The position numbers and the translations under genes were made by a program. A stretch of 64,000 nucleotides of DNA, taken from the NCBI GenBank assembly GCA_965211775.1, contig OZ242974.1:744001-808000 (forward strand), written 5' to 3'. This document shows, one piece after another, positions 36,155-45,196 of the stretch. A model generated the notes under the pieces. That model did no database searches and was not told the DNA's origin. It worked only from the letters and a program-made list of their open reading frames with translations. This DNA comes from Thiodiazotropha sp040506975. GTDB lineage: Bacteria; Pseudomonadota; Gammaproteobacteria; Chromatiales; Chromatiaceae. Position 1 is the stretch's first letter, and each line of letters starts with the position of its first letter.

Positions 36155-36970
36155 ATGAAACTCGTAATATCCATTGTCTACTATGATAGCGGCCTGCCTA
36201 CCCTAAGGGAGACGCTTGTGAGCATTGTCAGGTCCCTTGACTATGCCGCCGAGGAGTTGCAGGATCTCAAGGCCAAGGTTGTGGTTGTCGACAATGGTGG
36301 GATTCTGAACCAGGTTAAGCACCTGGCATCACAGGTTTTTGAAAATGGCGCGCATGAGTGGATGGTGCTTGGGACGGGCGGTAATATTGGATATGGCGCC
36401 GCCCATAACCTGGTAATCCTGAATGAGCAGAGCGACTATCATCTGGTTATCAATCCCGATGTGGAAGTGCTCGAAGATGCCTTTCTGAAGGCGATCAATT
36501 ATATGCACCACAATCCCAACATCGGATTGCTATCCCCCTATTCTGAAGACCCGGAAGGTTACAGGCAGTATCTTTGCAAGCGCTATCCCGCGGTTCTCGA
36601 TCTGTTCTTACGTGGTTTTGCACCAAGGTTCGTGAAGCGATATTTTGCGGAGCGTCTGCAGGAATATGAGATGCGTTTCGATTTAAAGGGACGTACCCTC
36701 AGTAAGGAAGTTATGGCCAGTGGCTGTTTTATGTTTGTACGACACAATGTGTTGGTGAATGTAAAAGGCTTTTCGCCGGATTTCTTTGTTTACTTCGAAG
36801 ATTTCGACCTGTCAATCAGGATAGGCAAACGCTCCACCATAGCCTATGTTCCAGATGTGCGTATTGTCCATGGTGGAGGCAACGCTTCAAGAAAGGGAAT
36901 CAAGCATATTCTCATGTTTGCCAAGTCGGCGTTTGTGTTTTATCACAAGCACGGTTGGCGCTGGGCTTAA
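36155..36970 (+). CDS. GT2 family glycosyltransferase (rhamnosyltransferase-like)
   Basis: The 271-residue enzyme has MKLVISIVYYDSGLPTLRET, VVVVDNGG, GTGGNIGYGAAHN and INPDVEVLEDAF, the DXD-type sugar-nucleotide site. It also has the C-terminal GCFMFVRHNVL and FEDFDLSIRIGKRS block common in WbbL-type rhamnosyltransferases. It is cytosolic or peripheral to the membrane and likely adds one sugar to a lipid-linked oligosaccharide. An IS1595 copy lies 84 bp downstream and separates it from the flippase gene. Confidence 0.85.
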   Translation: MKLVISIVYYDSGLPTLRETLVSIVRSLDYAAEELQDLKAKVVVVDNGGILNQVKHLASQVFENGAHEWMVLGTGGNIGYGAAHNLVILNEQSDYHLVINPDVEVLEDAFLKAINYMHHNPNIGLLSPYSEDPEGYRQYLCKRYPAVLDLFLRGFAPRFVKRYFAERLQEYEMRFDLKGRTLSKEVMASGCFMFVRHNVLVNVKGFSPDFFVYFEDFDLSIRIGKRSTIAYVPDVRIVHGGGNASRKGIKHILMFAKSAFVFYHKHGWRWA

Positions 36971-37054
36971 GCGGGTTTGATCTTTTTCTGGAACGCCACT
37001 CTGTCGGAGTTTTGTGGTCTGCGGGCACAGTTATGTTTAGGCCTCATAACGATT

Positions 37055-38083
37055 CCTGATTACCCCTAAACCTCAGCCATTCTCAAGAGGCGATATGGCA
37101 TAGGTGGAGTGCGAAGAGCGGCAAAAAGCAATCGTTCAATCATGGCGGGTAAATCGAAACGGCGGTTAAACCGATATTCGAACTCAGCAAGATAACGCGA
37201 CACATGTTTATCTCGAATCGCATGAAAAGTACCCAACAGACTGTTTTTGACATTACCCAACATCGTGTTTACCCATTTGAAGCACGAATACTGGACACTT
37301 TGGCGCCCACCACCCGTCACCATGGGGTTATGATGGCAATCAGCGGTTGTCTCGCCACTAAAGCACCAAAGCCCATCGGTAAAGACTTCGCTGCCAGGCA
37401 TCAAGCAGGAGCGGGCGTAGCGGGCGATTTCACGTTTGCGGAAGCCCCTTACACGACGCAGTTGAATTTTCATGGGCCTGCCGTCCCGCGTCGTCTCAAC
37501 AGCAGCTACGAAAGGGATTTTGTTGCGCGACCCACGACCACGCTTACCGGCTTGCTCGCCTCCGAGATAAGCATCATCCAATTCGATGCGACCGGCCAGT
37601 TTTTTTCCACGCTCACGTTCCATCATCACCTGCATCAACTTATGCTTGAGTCGCCAGGCCGTATTGTAGTTCACCCCGATTTCGCGGGAAAGTTGCAGCG
37701 CCGAGATACTTTTCTTGCGTTGGGTCAACAGATAGATCGCAAGAAACCACGTTCTCAGCGGCAGCTTGGTGCCATGGAAGATGCTGCCGGCGGTCAGGGA
37801 AGTCTGATGATGGCACTTGTGGCATTGATATATCTGACGCTTTTTGAGTTCACAGCCTGTTGTGTTGCCGCACTCAGGGCAGACATAGCCCGTCGGCCAG
37901 CGCAAATCATACAATGCCTGTCGACACTGATCCTCGGTCCCATATTGTTCCAGAAAATCGTGCAAACCAAGACCTTTTTGAAATTGAATGGTATTTCTCG
38001 GCATGATGAAATCCTCTTTTATTCAGTAGGTTCCATTATGCTTGCACCACAGGCTCAATAGCTGAGCCTCATGAGTAATCAGG
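37055..38083 (-). mobile_element. IS1595-family element, copy 3
   Basis: The element is 1029 bp and flanked by an exact 8-bp duplication TAACGATT (37047-37054, 38084-38091). It is intergenic, between a GT2 gene and the flippase gene, and may have separated the latter from an upstream promoter. Confidence 0.96.
37066..38004 (-). CDS. IS1595-family transposase (ISXO2-like), copy 3
   Basis: This 312-residue full-length copy has the zinc ribbon and DDE motifs as in the others. It shows FSGETTADCHH where other copies have FSGVTTADCHH, so it has begun to diverge by point mutation. Confidence 0.95.
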   Translation of the reverse strand: MPRNTIQFQKGLGLHDFLEQYGTEDQCRQALYDLRWPTGYVCPECGNTTGCELKKRQIYQCHKCHHQTSLTAGSIFHGTKLPLRTWFLAIYLLTQRKKSISALQLSREIGVNYNTAWRLKHKLMQVMMERERGKKLAGRIELDDAYLGGEQAGKRGRGSRNKIPFVAAVETTRDGRPMKIQLRRVRGFRKREIARYARSCLMPGSEVFTDGLWCFSGETTADCHHNPMVTGGGRQSVQYSCFKWVNTMLGNVKNSLLGTFHAIRDKHVSRYLAEFEYRFNRRFDLPAMIERLLFAALRTPPMPYRLLRMAEV

Positions 38084-38145
38084 TAACGATTTGAAATTTT
38101 GGAGTGCTTGGATTCATGACTCTCTTTCCGGAATCGTAGCCGATC

Positions 38146-39666
38146 ATGAGCGCCGAAGCTAATGAACTGACACGCGGCGGCCGGCTGGCCGGGAACGTCG
38201 TCTGGAATTTGCTGAGTATCATTGTCCCTTTCCTTGTCTCCATCATCACCATACCAATCCTGATTGACGGCATCGGCAAAGACCGTTTTGGGCTGTTGGC
38301 AATCAGTTGGATGTTCGTCGGTTACTTCAGTCTGTTTGATTTTGGCCTTGGACGTGCGTTGACGGTATTGGTCGCAAAGTGCCTAGGTGAACATCAACAC
38401 CACAAGATACCCGGCCTGGTATGGACGGCTATGATCCTGATGACTGTCCTTGGGGTGATCGGATTTTTTGTCATCTTCTGGCTCACACCCTGGTTGGTTG
38501 GCTCGGTGTTGAAGGTTCCGTCCGAATTGCAACAGGAGACGCTGAAGGCCTTCTATCTCCTCTCCGTGTCGATTCCATTCGTTATCATCACAGTTGGCCT
38601 GCGAGGTGTGATTGCAGCCTATCAGCAATTCAAGTTATTAACAGCCATACGCATACCCATGGGGATATTTACCTTTGTCGGTCCGGTTGCAGTATTGCCA
38701 TTCTCCACCAGTCTCTATCCCATTGTGGCTGTACTGGTTGCTGGCCGATTCATCGCAGTCCTGGCTCACTTCCTGTTGATGTTTCGAATCGTGCCTGAGG
38801 TACGCCGGCACTATCGAATCGACCCCGGTCAATTGCGTCCGCTGTTCGGTTTTGGCGGGTGGATGACGGTGAGCAACATTGTCGTGCCGTTAATGGTATC
38901 CATGGACCGTTTTGTGATCGGCGCGGTGTTGTCAGTGACCGCAGTGGCCTTTTATACGACACCCTATGAAATCGTATTTCGATTGATGGTTATACCAACC
39001 GCCTTTGTCGCCGTTTTGCTGCCTGCCCAATCGACCACGCTGGCCATAGAGCAGGGGCAGGATCGAAAATACTCGGCTGAACTGTTCAACAAAGGGCTCA
39101 GTTACATCTTTATCGCCCTGTTTCCTCTGCTGCTGGTGATTTCGGTATTCTCATTCGATGGCTTGAAATTGTGGGTGGGCGAGGAATTTGCTGACAATGG
39201 TTACCAGGTGATGCAGTGGCTGGCTGTCGGGGTTCTCTTCTATGGGCTCTCTCTGGTGCCTTTTTCTCTGGTGCAGTCGGCGGGTCATCCCGATTGGTCT
39301 GCCAAGCTGCATCTTTTGGAGTTGCCGATCTATCTGGCTGGTCTGTGGTGGGCCTTGTCCCACTACGGCATACTGGGCGCGGCCCTGGTCTGGACGCTGA
39401 GAGCATGGCTGGATGCGCTTGCACTGTATATGATGTCTTTGACGCTGATACCCGAGTGTCGGGCATCAGCCGTGCGATTCGGATTATCGGTGCTTCTGGC
39501 GGTCACGCTTTTTGTTGTCGCTACCCAGTTTCAGGATCTGCTGGAGAAGTTCCTGTTTACCGGTATTGTACTGACAGGTTTTATCTACCTGGTGTGGCGT
39601 CATGTTTTGGAGCAAAAGGAGCGTTTGTGGCTCCTGAGAGGCTTGGGTGTCAGGCGTGAACACTAA
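38146..39666 (+). CDS. wzx: Oligosaccharide flippase (Wzx-like, MOP superfamily)
   Basis: The 506-residue protein has about 12-14 predicted membrane helices. The N-terminus RGGRLAGNVVWNLLSIIVPF, with TIPILIDGIGKDRFGLLA and FSLFDFGLGRAL, is characteristic of the polysaccharide biosynthesis/Wzx branch of the MOP superfamily. It should flip undecaprenyl-linked repeat units across the inner membrane. The next genes in order encode a GT4, a nucleotide-sugar epimerase and a WecA-like initiating transferase, a standard Wzx-dependent cluster. An IS1595 copy lies just upstream. Confidence 0.88.
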   Translation: MSAEANELTRGGRLAGNVVWNLLSIIVPFLVSIITIPILIDGIGKDRFGLLAISWMFVGYFSLFDFGLGRALTVLVAKCLGEHQHHKIPGLVWTAMILMTVLGVIGFFVIFWLTPWLVGSVLKVPSELQQETLKAFYLLSVSIPFVIITVGLRGVIAAYQQFKLLTAIRIPMGIFTFVGPVAVLPFSTSLYPIVAVLVAGRFIAVLAHFLLMFRIVPEVRRHYRIDPGQLRPLFGFGGWMTVSNIVVPLMVSMDRFVIGAVLSVTAVAFYTTPYEIVFRLMVIPTAFVAVLLPAQSTTLAIEQGQDRKYSAELFNKGLSYIFIALFPLLLVISVFSFDGLKLWVGEEFADNGYQVMQWLAVGVLFYGLSLVPFSLVQSAGHPDWSAKLHLLELPIYLAGLWWALSHYGILGAALVWTLRAWLDALALYMMSLTLIPECRASAVRFGLSVLLAVTLFVVATQFQDLLEKFLFTGIVLTGFIYLVWRHVLEQKERLWLLRGLGVRREH

Positions 39667-39881
39667 CCCTGCTGTTGTCTGCCGTAGCCCTTTTCACCAT
39701 TTCGATATGTTAATTAAATGTTGCCGTGTGGCGTACAATCGCCTGAATACACAGTTCTTCATGTGTTGCCGTGAGTTGACGATCGCATCCATGCGGCATC
39801 CGCTGCAATCCGGTTATAATGCAGGGCCAGTTCTGATCTATTTGGGGAGAACCCAATTACGCTATTTTGGTGACACACGCC

Positions 39882-41027
39882 ATGTCTCGTGCCCTGCCTA
39901 ACAATCGATTGATTCTGTTTGTTGTCAATGATGCCGGTTTTTTTCTCTCTCATCGATTGCCCCTGGCGCTGGCGGCAAGGAAACAGGGGTATGATGTGTG
40001 TGTCGCCACACCCCCCGGTGATGGTGTGGAGCAGATCAAAGCAGAGGGTTTAAGCTACAGGCAGGTTTCACTCAGCCGAAGTGGTGCGAATCCCTTGGCT
40101 GAGCTGCGGACGATATGGAATCTGTACAGACTTTATCGGGAGTTGCAGCCGTTAATCGTCCATCATGTGACCATAAAACCGGTCCTGTACGGTACATTGG
40201 CCGCACGTGTGGCTAAGGTATCTGCTGTGGTCAATGCAATATCCGGTCTGGGTTTTGTATTTCTGGCGCGAGGTTGGTTCAGCGCCATGGCGCGTTCTGC
40301 GGTACTGATCAGCTATCGTTGGCTGTTTTCCCGCAAACGACTCTGGGTCATTGTGCAGAACCGGGATGATTATGATTACCTGCTGGAAAAAGAGTGCCTT
40401 AGTCAGGATAAGATTGAATTGATTCGGGGCTCAGGTGTTGATGTGGACAATTTTGCCATGTCGACGGAGAGTGATGATCTGCCTCTGGTGGTTCTCCCAG
40501 GCCGCATGTTGTGGGATAAGGGGGTCGGTGAATTTGTTGAGGCCGCCCAGCAGTTGCACCGAATGGGAATCAAGGCCCGCTTTGCCCTGGTGGGAGGCAT
40601 CGATCCTAATAATCCGGAGTCCGTGCCTGCCGCGCGCCTGGCGGAGTGGGCCAGAGAGGGTCATGTCGAGTGGTGGGGTAACCGCCAGGATATGCCTGAA
40701 ATCTACAGTGATGCTCATATCGTCTGTTTACCCTCCTACCGGGAGGGATTGCCAAAAGTGCTGTTGGAGGCCGCCGCGACAGGGAGAGCTATCGTCGCCA
40801 CCGATGTTCCGGGTTGTCGCGAGATTGTCATTGAAGGGGAGAACGGGCTGTTGGTGCCGGCCAGAGAAAGCAGGCCCTTGGCGGATGCCCTGAGGCGTTT
40901 GATTGCAGATCCAGCACTTCGCCAATCCATGGGGCAGAAGGGGAGAGCGATGGCGGAAGCGGAGTTCTCCATTCATCAAGTCATTGAGCGCCATTTGAAT
41001 ATCTATCAGCGGGCACTGGAACCGTGA
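39882..41027 (+). CDS. GT4 family glycosyltransferase
   Basis: The protein is 381 residues from the ATG at 39882 (MSRALPNNRLILFVVNDAGF); a GTG 5 codons upstream is possible. The N-terminal acceptor domain has FFLSHRLPLALAARKQGYDV. The C-terminal GT4 donor domain has LPGRMLWDKGVGEF, WWGNRQDMPEIY and PSYREGLPKVLLEAAATGRA with the E-X7-E motif, then GLLVPARE. It resembles glycosyltransferases acting just after the WecA/WbpL step. Its stop overlaps the GTG start of the epimerase gene, indicating an operon. Confidence 0.88.
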   Translation: MSRALPNNRLILFVVNDAGFFLSHRLPLALAARKQGYDVCVATPPGDGVEQIKAEGLSYRQVSLSRSGANPLAELRTIWNLYRLYRELQPLIVHHVTIKPVLYGTLAARVAKVSAVVNAISGLGFVFLARGWFSAMARSAVLISYRWLFSRKRLWVIVQNRDDYDYLLEKECLSQDKIELIRGSGVDVDNFAMSTESDDLPLVVLPGRMLWDKGVGEFVEAAQQLHRMGIKARFALVGGIDPNNPESVPAARLAEWAREGHVEWWGNRQDMPEIYSDAHIVCLPSYREGLPKVLLEAAATGRAIVATDVPGCREIVIEGENGLLVPARESRPLADALRRLIADPALRQSMGQKGRAMAEAEFSIHQVIERHLNIYQRALEP

Positions 41028-41967
41028 ACACTATTCTGGTTACGGGAGCAAACGGATTCGTCGGTGAACACCTTTGCCGTTATATGCTCTCCCGCGGGTA
41101 TGGTGTAAGGGCCGTGCTTCGCCAAAGGTCGCCGCACTGGCAGTTGTGTGAGCAGGTTGCGGTTGGAGATATAGACGGCGCGACCGACTGGAGCAGTGCC
41201 TTGGACGGCGTGGATACCGTCGTTCATCTGGCCGCCCGGGTGCATGTGATGCGCGAGTCGAATCCGATCCCCTGGCTGCGTTTCGACGAGTCAATGTGGA
41301 AGGCTCTGCTGCGCTCGCCCGCCAAGCCGTTGAAGCCGGTGTTAAACGCATGATCTATCTGAGTAGCGTGAAAGTGAACGGGGAAAGAACCCATGGAGAA
41401 CCCTATAGGGCGGATGATGACCCCAGACCGGAAGATGCTTATGGTATTTCTAAATGGGAAGCGGAACAGGCGTTGTTCCGGGTTGTGGAGCAGACGGGGC
41501 TGGAACTGGTCATCGTGCGGCCGGTCCTTGTATACGGCGCCGGAGTGAAGGGGAATTTTGAGCGTTTGATGCGCCTGATCAGGCGGGACGTGCCTCTGCC
41601 TCTGGGAGGGATTTCAAACCGCCGCAGTTTCTTGAGTATCCAGAACCTGCTCGATTTCCTGCATTGCTGTGTCGATCATCCGAATGCGGCGGGTGAGATA
41701 TTCCTGGCGGCTGACGGGGAGGGTCTGTCGACCCCCGACCTGATCCGCAAACTGGCGCATGCTATGGATTGCAGGGCCAGATTGTACCCTGTGCCATTGA
41801 TACTGCTTCGTTTCGGTGGATGGCTGACAGGTCGCTCCTCAATGATCGCGAGGTTGACTGAAGACCTTCAAGTGGATCTGTCAAAGAACAGGGAGCGACT
41901 GGGTTGGGCGCCCGTGATGGAGATGGATCGGGCGCTGTCGGAAATGGTGAGTTTGGATAATGGCTGA
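41024..41967 (+). pseudogene. NAD-dependent nucleotide-sugar epimerase with 1-bp frameshift
   Basis: Frame 1 from the GTG at 41024 encodes the Rossmann start ILVTGANGFVGEHLCRYML and VVHLAARVHVMRES, then breaks at LRFDES. A second frame resumes with VNVEGSAALARQAVEAGVKR and continues through YLSSVKVNGE, DAYGISKWEAEQAL (YXXXK) and RPVLVYGAGVKGNFERL to 41967. One base is missing between about 41286 and 41291; restoring it yields VNVEG in the usual place and a 314-residue SDR enzyme. It resembles UDP-GlcNAc or UDP-Gal 4-epimerases (WbpP/GNE or WbpV type) paired with WbpL. As it stands no complete enzyme is made. It overlaps the next gene by 8 bp. Confidence 0.9.
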
Positions 41968-43039
41968 GTGGCTGCATGCTTTTTGGATGATGGCACTGAG
42001 TTTTTCGCTGTCCCTGGGATTGACGGGGCTGGCACGTTCCTATGCATTGCGGCGTGGTTTGATGGACCGGCCCAATAATCGCAGTTCCCATCTGGTTGAG
42101 ACGCCTCGCGGGGGTGGAATCGCCTTTGTCCTGGTCTATCTGGCGCTACTTGCCGGGGTGATGATCTCCTCTCTCAGCACTGACGATCTTGACCATAAGC
42201 TACACCTTACCCTTCTCTTGGGTGGTGGTTTGGTTGTAGCGATCGGGTATATCGATGATCATCGCCACGTCTCCGCCATGGTGCGTTTTACTGTACATCT
42301 GATTGCGGCTGTTATTGCCGTGACATTGTTGCGAATGCCTGCCATAGATCTCTGGCCGGGACTGAGCTTGGAGGGGTGGTGGCTCGATGCCTTGATGGTG
42401 ACTGGCCTGGTTTGGTTATTGAATCTCTACAATTTCATGGACGGCATCGACGGAATCGCCAGTCTTCAGGGAATTGCCGTGCTGTGTGGCGCAGCCTTGC
42501 TGCTGATGCTCAACCATGCCGGTTCAGAAGCGACAGCTTGGTTGCTGATTCTGGCAGCGTGCTTAGCGGGTTTTCTGGTCTGGAACTGGCCACCCGCAAA
42601 GATCTTTATGGGAGATGCGGGGAGCGGTTTTATCGGATATGCATTGGGTGTCTTTGCCCTCTACACGGCCAATGCCTACCCAATTTCCCTTTGGAGCTGG
42701 CTTATTTTGTTGGGGCTGTTCGTTGTGGATGCCACCTGGACGCTTGGTGTGCGTATGGCGCATGGTGAAAAATGGTACCGGCCTCATGCCAAACACGCCT
42801 ACCAGCATCTTGCCAGACAAAGACAGTCTCTCAGTATCGATCGAGGTCTGTCGGCAGAACATTCCCGGAGCCTTGCGCACCGTTGGGTTATCCTGCAAGG
42901 CCTGCTGATCAACCTGTTATGGTTGTTGCCGTTGGCCTGGCTTGCTGCTGTATTCCCCGGCTATGGACTGCTGTTGACACTGATTGCCTTTGTGCCGCTG
43001 GTGATTCTGGTCAGGTTGCTTGGGGCCGGGTTTGGTTAG
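41960..43039 (+). CDS. Undecaprenyl-phosphate sugar-1-phosphate transferase (WecA/WbpL/MraY family)
   Basis: The 359-residue protein has about ten membrane helices. Family motifs are visible in order: RGLMDRPNNRSSH, PRGGGIAFV, GYIDDH (Asp pair), LYNFMDGIDG and IFMGDAGSGF. It transfers a HexNAc-1-phosphate from UDP-sugar to undecaprenyl phosphate and so starts O-antigen or enterobacterial-type repeat unit synthesis. Close WbpL-like enzymes use FucNAc or QuiNAc donors, which fits the neighbouring epimerase. Its 3' end overlaps the converging DPM-like gene by 29 bp. Confidence 0.9.
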   Translation: MAEWLHAFWMMALSFSLSLGLTGLARSYALRRGLMDRPNNRSSHLVETPRGGGIAFVLVYLALLAGVMISSLSTDDLDHKLHLTLLLGGGLVVAIGYIDDHRHVSAMVRFTVHLIAAVIAVTLLRMPAIDLWPGLSLEGWWLDALMVTGLVWLLNLYNFMDGIDGIASLQGIAVLCGAALLLMLNHAGSEATAWLLILAACLAGFLVWNWPPAKIFMGDAGSGFIGYALGVFALYTANAYPISLWSWLILLGLFVVDATWTLGVRMAHGEKWYRPHAKHAYQHLARQRQSLSIDRGLSAEHSRSLAHRWVILQGLLINLLWLLPLAWLAAVFPGYGLLLTLIAFVPLVILVRLLGAGFG

Positions 43040-44000
43040 AATCATCCCGCTCGCCTTTGTCCGGTTGTGATTCCAGTTTTCTGATGCGGTACTGCACTTC
43101 TTCCAGTAATTTTCGATTGACACTCAACAGATCGGCGATGAAAGCCACGAGTATGGTTTGAAACCCAATCCCCATCATGACGCCGGCGAGGATGACGGAT
43201 TGTATGTGTCCCGCTCCATCCCCGAACAGGTAGTAATAGAGGAAGCGCAATCCCAGGATTAAACCCATGCCGAAGAGGATCAGTCCGGTTATGAGAAAGA
43301 AACGGAACGGTTTGTAGACAACAAAGATCCGCAGTATGGTGATGATGGACTTTTTAATGTAACTGCTGATGCTTTTGACCAGTCTGGATGGTCTGAGGTC
43401 TTCATTAACTTCGACCGGGACCGAGGTTACCGCCATCTGCTTCATGCCGGCCTGGATAATGGTTTCAAGGGTATAGGTATACTCGTTGAAGACATTCAGT
43501 TTCATCGCGGCATCTCGACTGAAGGCCCTGAAACCGCTCGGGGCGTCCGGTATGTCGGTATGACTGACCTTCCTTACCACACTGCTACCCAGACGTTGCA
43601 ACACCTTCTTGGTGAACGAGAAGTGCTCAATCATTTTGATAGGTCTGGCGCCGATGACCATATCCGCCTTTCCGTCCAATATTGGCTGGGTCAGGCTGGG
43701 GATATATCCGGCATCGTACTGATTGTCGGCATCCGTATTGACGATTACGTCGGCCCCTTGCCTTACACATGCGTCCAGGCCCATCATGAAGACTTTTGCC
43801 AATCCCTGATTTCGGGTGTAACCGACGATATGGTCGACCCCGTTATCGATGGCGACCTGGCGGGTTGCATCCGTACTGCCGTCATCAATGACCAACCATT
43901 CCACATGGTCGAAGCCAGGCACCTCTCTGGGCAGTTCCGCGAGTGCGAGGGCCAGGGTTTTTTCTTCGTTATAACAGGGGATCTGTATTATCAGCTTCAT
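43011..44000 (-). CDS. DPM-like GT2 glycosyltransferase with two C-terminal membrane helices
   Basis: The protein is 329 residues from the ATG at 44000 (MKLIIQIPCYNEEKTLALAL). A GTG at 44015 is less likely. The GT2 domain has WLVIDDGSTD, NQGLAKVFMMGL and NTDADNQYD (DXD), then QRLGSSVVRKVSHTDIPDAPSGFRAFSR. Two helices follow (FFLITGLILFGMGLILGLRF and SVILAGVMMGIGFQTILVAF), with a charged coiled tail. Such enzymes usually charge undecaprenyl phosphate with a sugar. It converges on the WecA-like gene. Confidence 0.85.
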   Translation of the reverse strand: MKLIIQIPCYNEEKTLALALAELPREVPGFDHVEWLVIDDGSTDATRQVAIDNGVDHIVGYTRNQGLAKVFMMGLDACVRQGADVIVNTDADNQYDAGYIPSLTQPILDGKADMVIGARPIKMIEHFSFTKKVLQRLGSSVVRKVSHTDIPDAPSGFRAFSRDAAMKLNVFNEYTYTLETIIQAGMKQMAVTSVPVEVNEDLRPSRLVKSISSYIKKSIITILRIFVVYKPFRFFLITGLILFGMGLILGLRFLYYYLFGDGAGHIQSVILAGVMMGIGFQTILVAFIADLLSVNRKLLEEVQYRIRKLESQPDKGERDDSNQTRPQAT

Positions 44001-44465
44001 CGCATCGGCACTCACATTGTCTCATCCATGAAAAATGATTTATTCCAGAACGGGTTTGAATACCAGTCGCCACACAGTGGAAATTTAACAAATTCAATGA
44101 ATAAGATATGTTAATTTCCTGTTTTGGTACGTAATATACCATTTATTGTCGTTTTTGAGATGTAACTTATCATGGATGAGAAGAAAAGAAGATTCTTAGT
44201 TGCCGATTCAGACCCCAAACGGAGAATGAGGTCATGTCCGCACATTTCCGTAGGGCCTGTTATAACAATTGCAATAGGCGCTTTTCAGGTGCAACCGGCA
44301 GGGTTGCGGCCACATAGCAGTGTTGATTTTCGCTCATTCTGCCTAGCAGTACACAAAAAAGGTCCCGGCAGAGCCGTTTGCAGAAATATTAACAAACCCT
44401 GGTTAATGTCTGGGCGCTTACGGCCGATAAATAGTAGTGCAATAGGCTGGTATTGACGGTCGGAT
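44001..44465. other. 465-bp intergenic region with part of a dispersed repeat
   Basis: No convincing gene is present. A 94-codon open frame at 44172-44456 has no recognisable features. From 44253 the sequence GGGCCTGTTATAACAATTGC and then AGGCGCTTTTCAGGTGCAAC resembles the end of the structured element at 50456-50747, which has GGGCCTGTTAACAC and GCGCTTTTTCAGGCACAAC. This is probably a decayed copy of it. Confidence 0.4.
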
Positions 44466-44888
44466 ATGAATCAACACAATCTCGAAATATTTAATCAAAG
44501 TTTGCAGCGGGTGACTTCATCGCCAGCCTTTTTCGACTGTTTTTACGATAAATTCATCAGCCAGTCCGATGAAATCAGCAGATTCTTCAAGAACAGAGAT
44601 ATGGCGCAGTTGAAAAAAAAGTTGCGCGAGACCCTGTTCATGCTTGCTGAAACCGCCGAGGGGCGGCCAGGGTTGACACTCTATATCGAGATGTTGGGGC
44701 GCATACACAAGCGCCTGAATGTTCAGCGCAGGCACTTCAACATGTGGAAAGAGGCGCTGTTGGAGGCGGTCAATATCTATGATGATGAATACGATGACGA
44801 GGTCCTGGCCGCCTGGCAGTATGTGATCGATGAAGTTATCGAAACAATGTTTTCCGCCCCGGAAGAAGCAAGATTGATGGTCTCTTAG
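44466..44888 (+). CDS. Globin-like haem protein
   Basis: This 140-residue all-helical protein, FNQSLQRVTSSPAFFDCFYD and FISQSDEISRFFKNRDM, then GRIHKRLNVQRRHFNMWKEA, has globin topology. The His in GRIHKRLNV lies where the proximal (F8) haem ligand is expected. It resembles single-domain and sensor-type bacterial globins and may bind O2 or NO; no enzymatic partner domain is attached. It stands alone between two intergenic regions that each contain a GGCCTGTTA-type repeat end. Confidence 0.75.
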   Translation: MNQHNLEIFNQSLQRVTSSPAFFDCFYDKFISQSDEISRFFKNRDMAQLKKKLRETLFMLAETAEGRPGLTLYIEMLGRIHKRLNVQRRHFNMWKEALLEAVNIYDDEYDDEVLAAWQYVIDEVIETMFSAPEEARLMVS

Positions 44889-45196
44889 ACCTGCTATGTA
44901 CCTGCCCTGGATCCCTGTTTACATAGGCCCGCCACCTAGGCCTCCTCCCTGTTAACAGGCCCGAATAAAAAGTCTGATCGCCAAGATTGAAAATGAGTAT
45001 GCACGGTCATCGCAGGGTGTGAGTTCGCATCTGTCGATTCTTGAAATCATCGAGATCTGGGTGTGACATCTTTCTGTCAGCAGCCAGCTGCGGTATCCTT
45101 CCGCGATATTAAGCTTGTTGGCGCGGACCGGGGCCATTCTCTGCGGGACATGCCTTCCGGTTAATCCATTTAACAACTATCCAGTCGGACCATAAC
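44889..45196. other. 308-bp intergenic region upstream of leuS
   Basis: No gene is seen. CTGTTAACAGGCCC at 44951-44964 matches the terminal sequence of the structured repeat at 50456-50747 (right end). The remainder is the leader and promoter region of leuS. I see no clear T-box or leader peptide. Confidence 0.35.

Noticed and set aside
44172..44456. 94-codon open frame upstream of the globin gene
   Set aside because: It has no family features, covers repeat-like sequence, and has a composition unlike the neighbouring genes.
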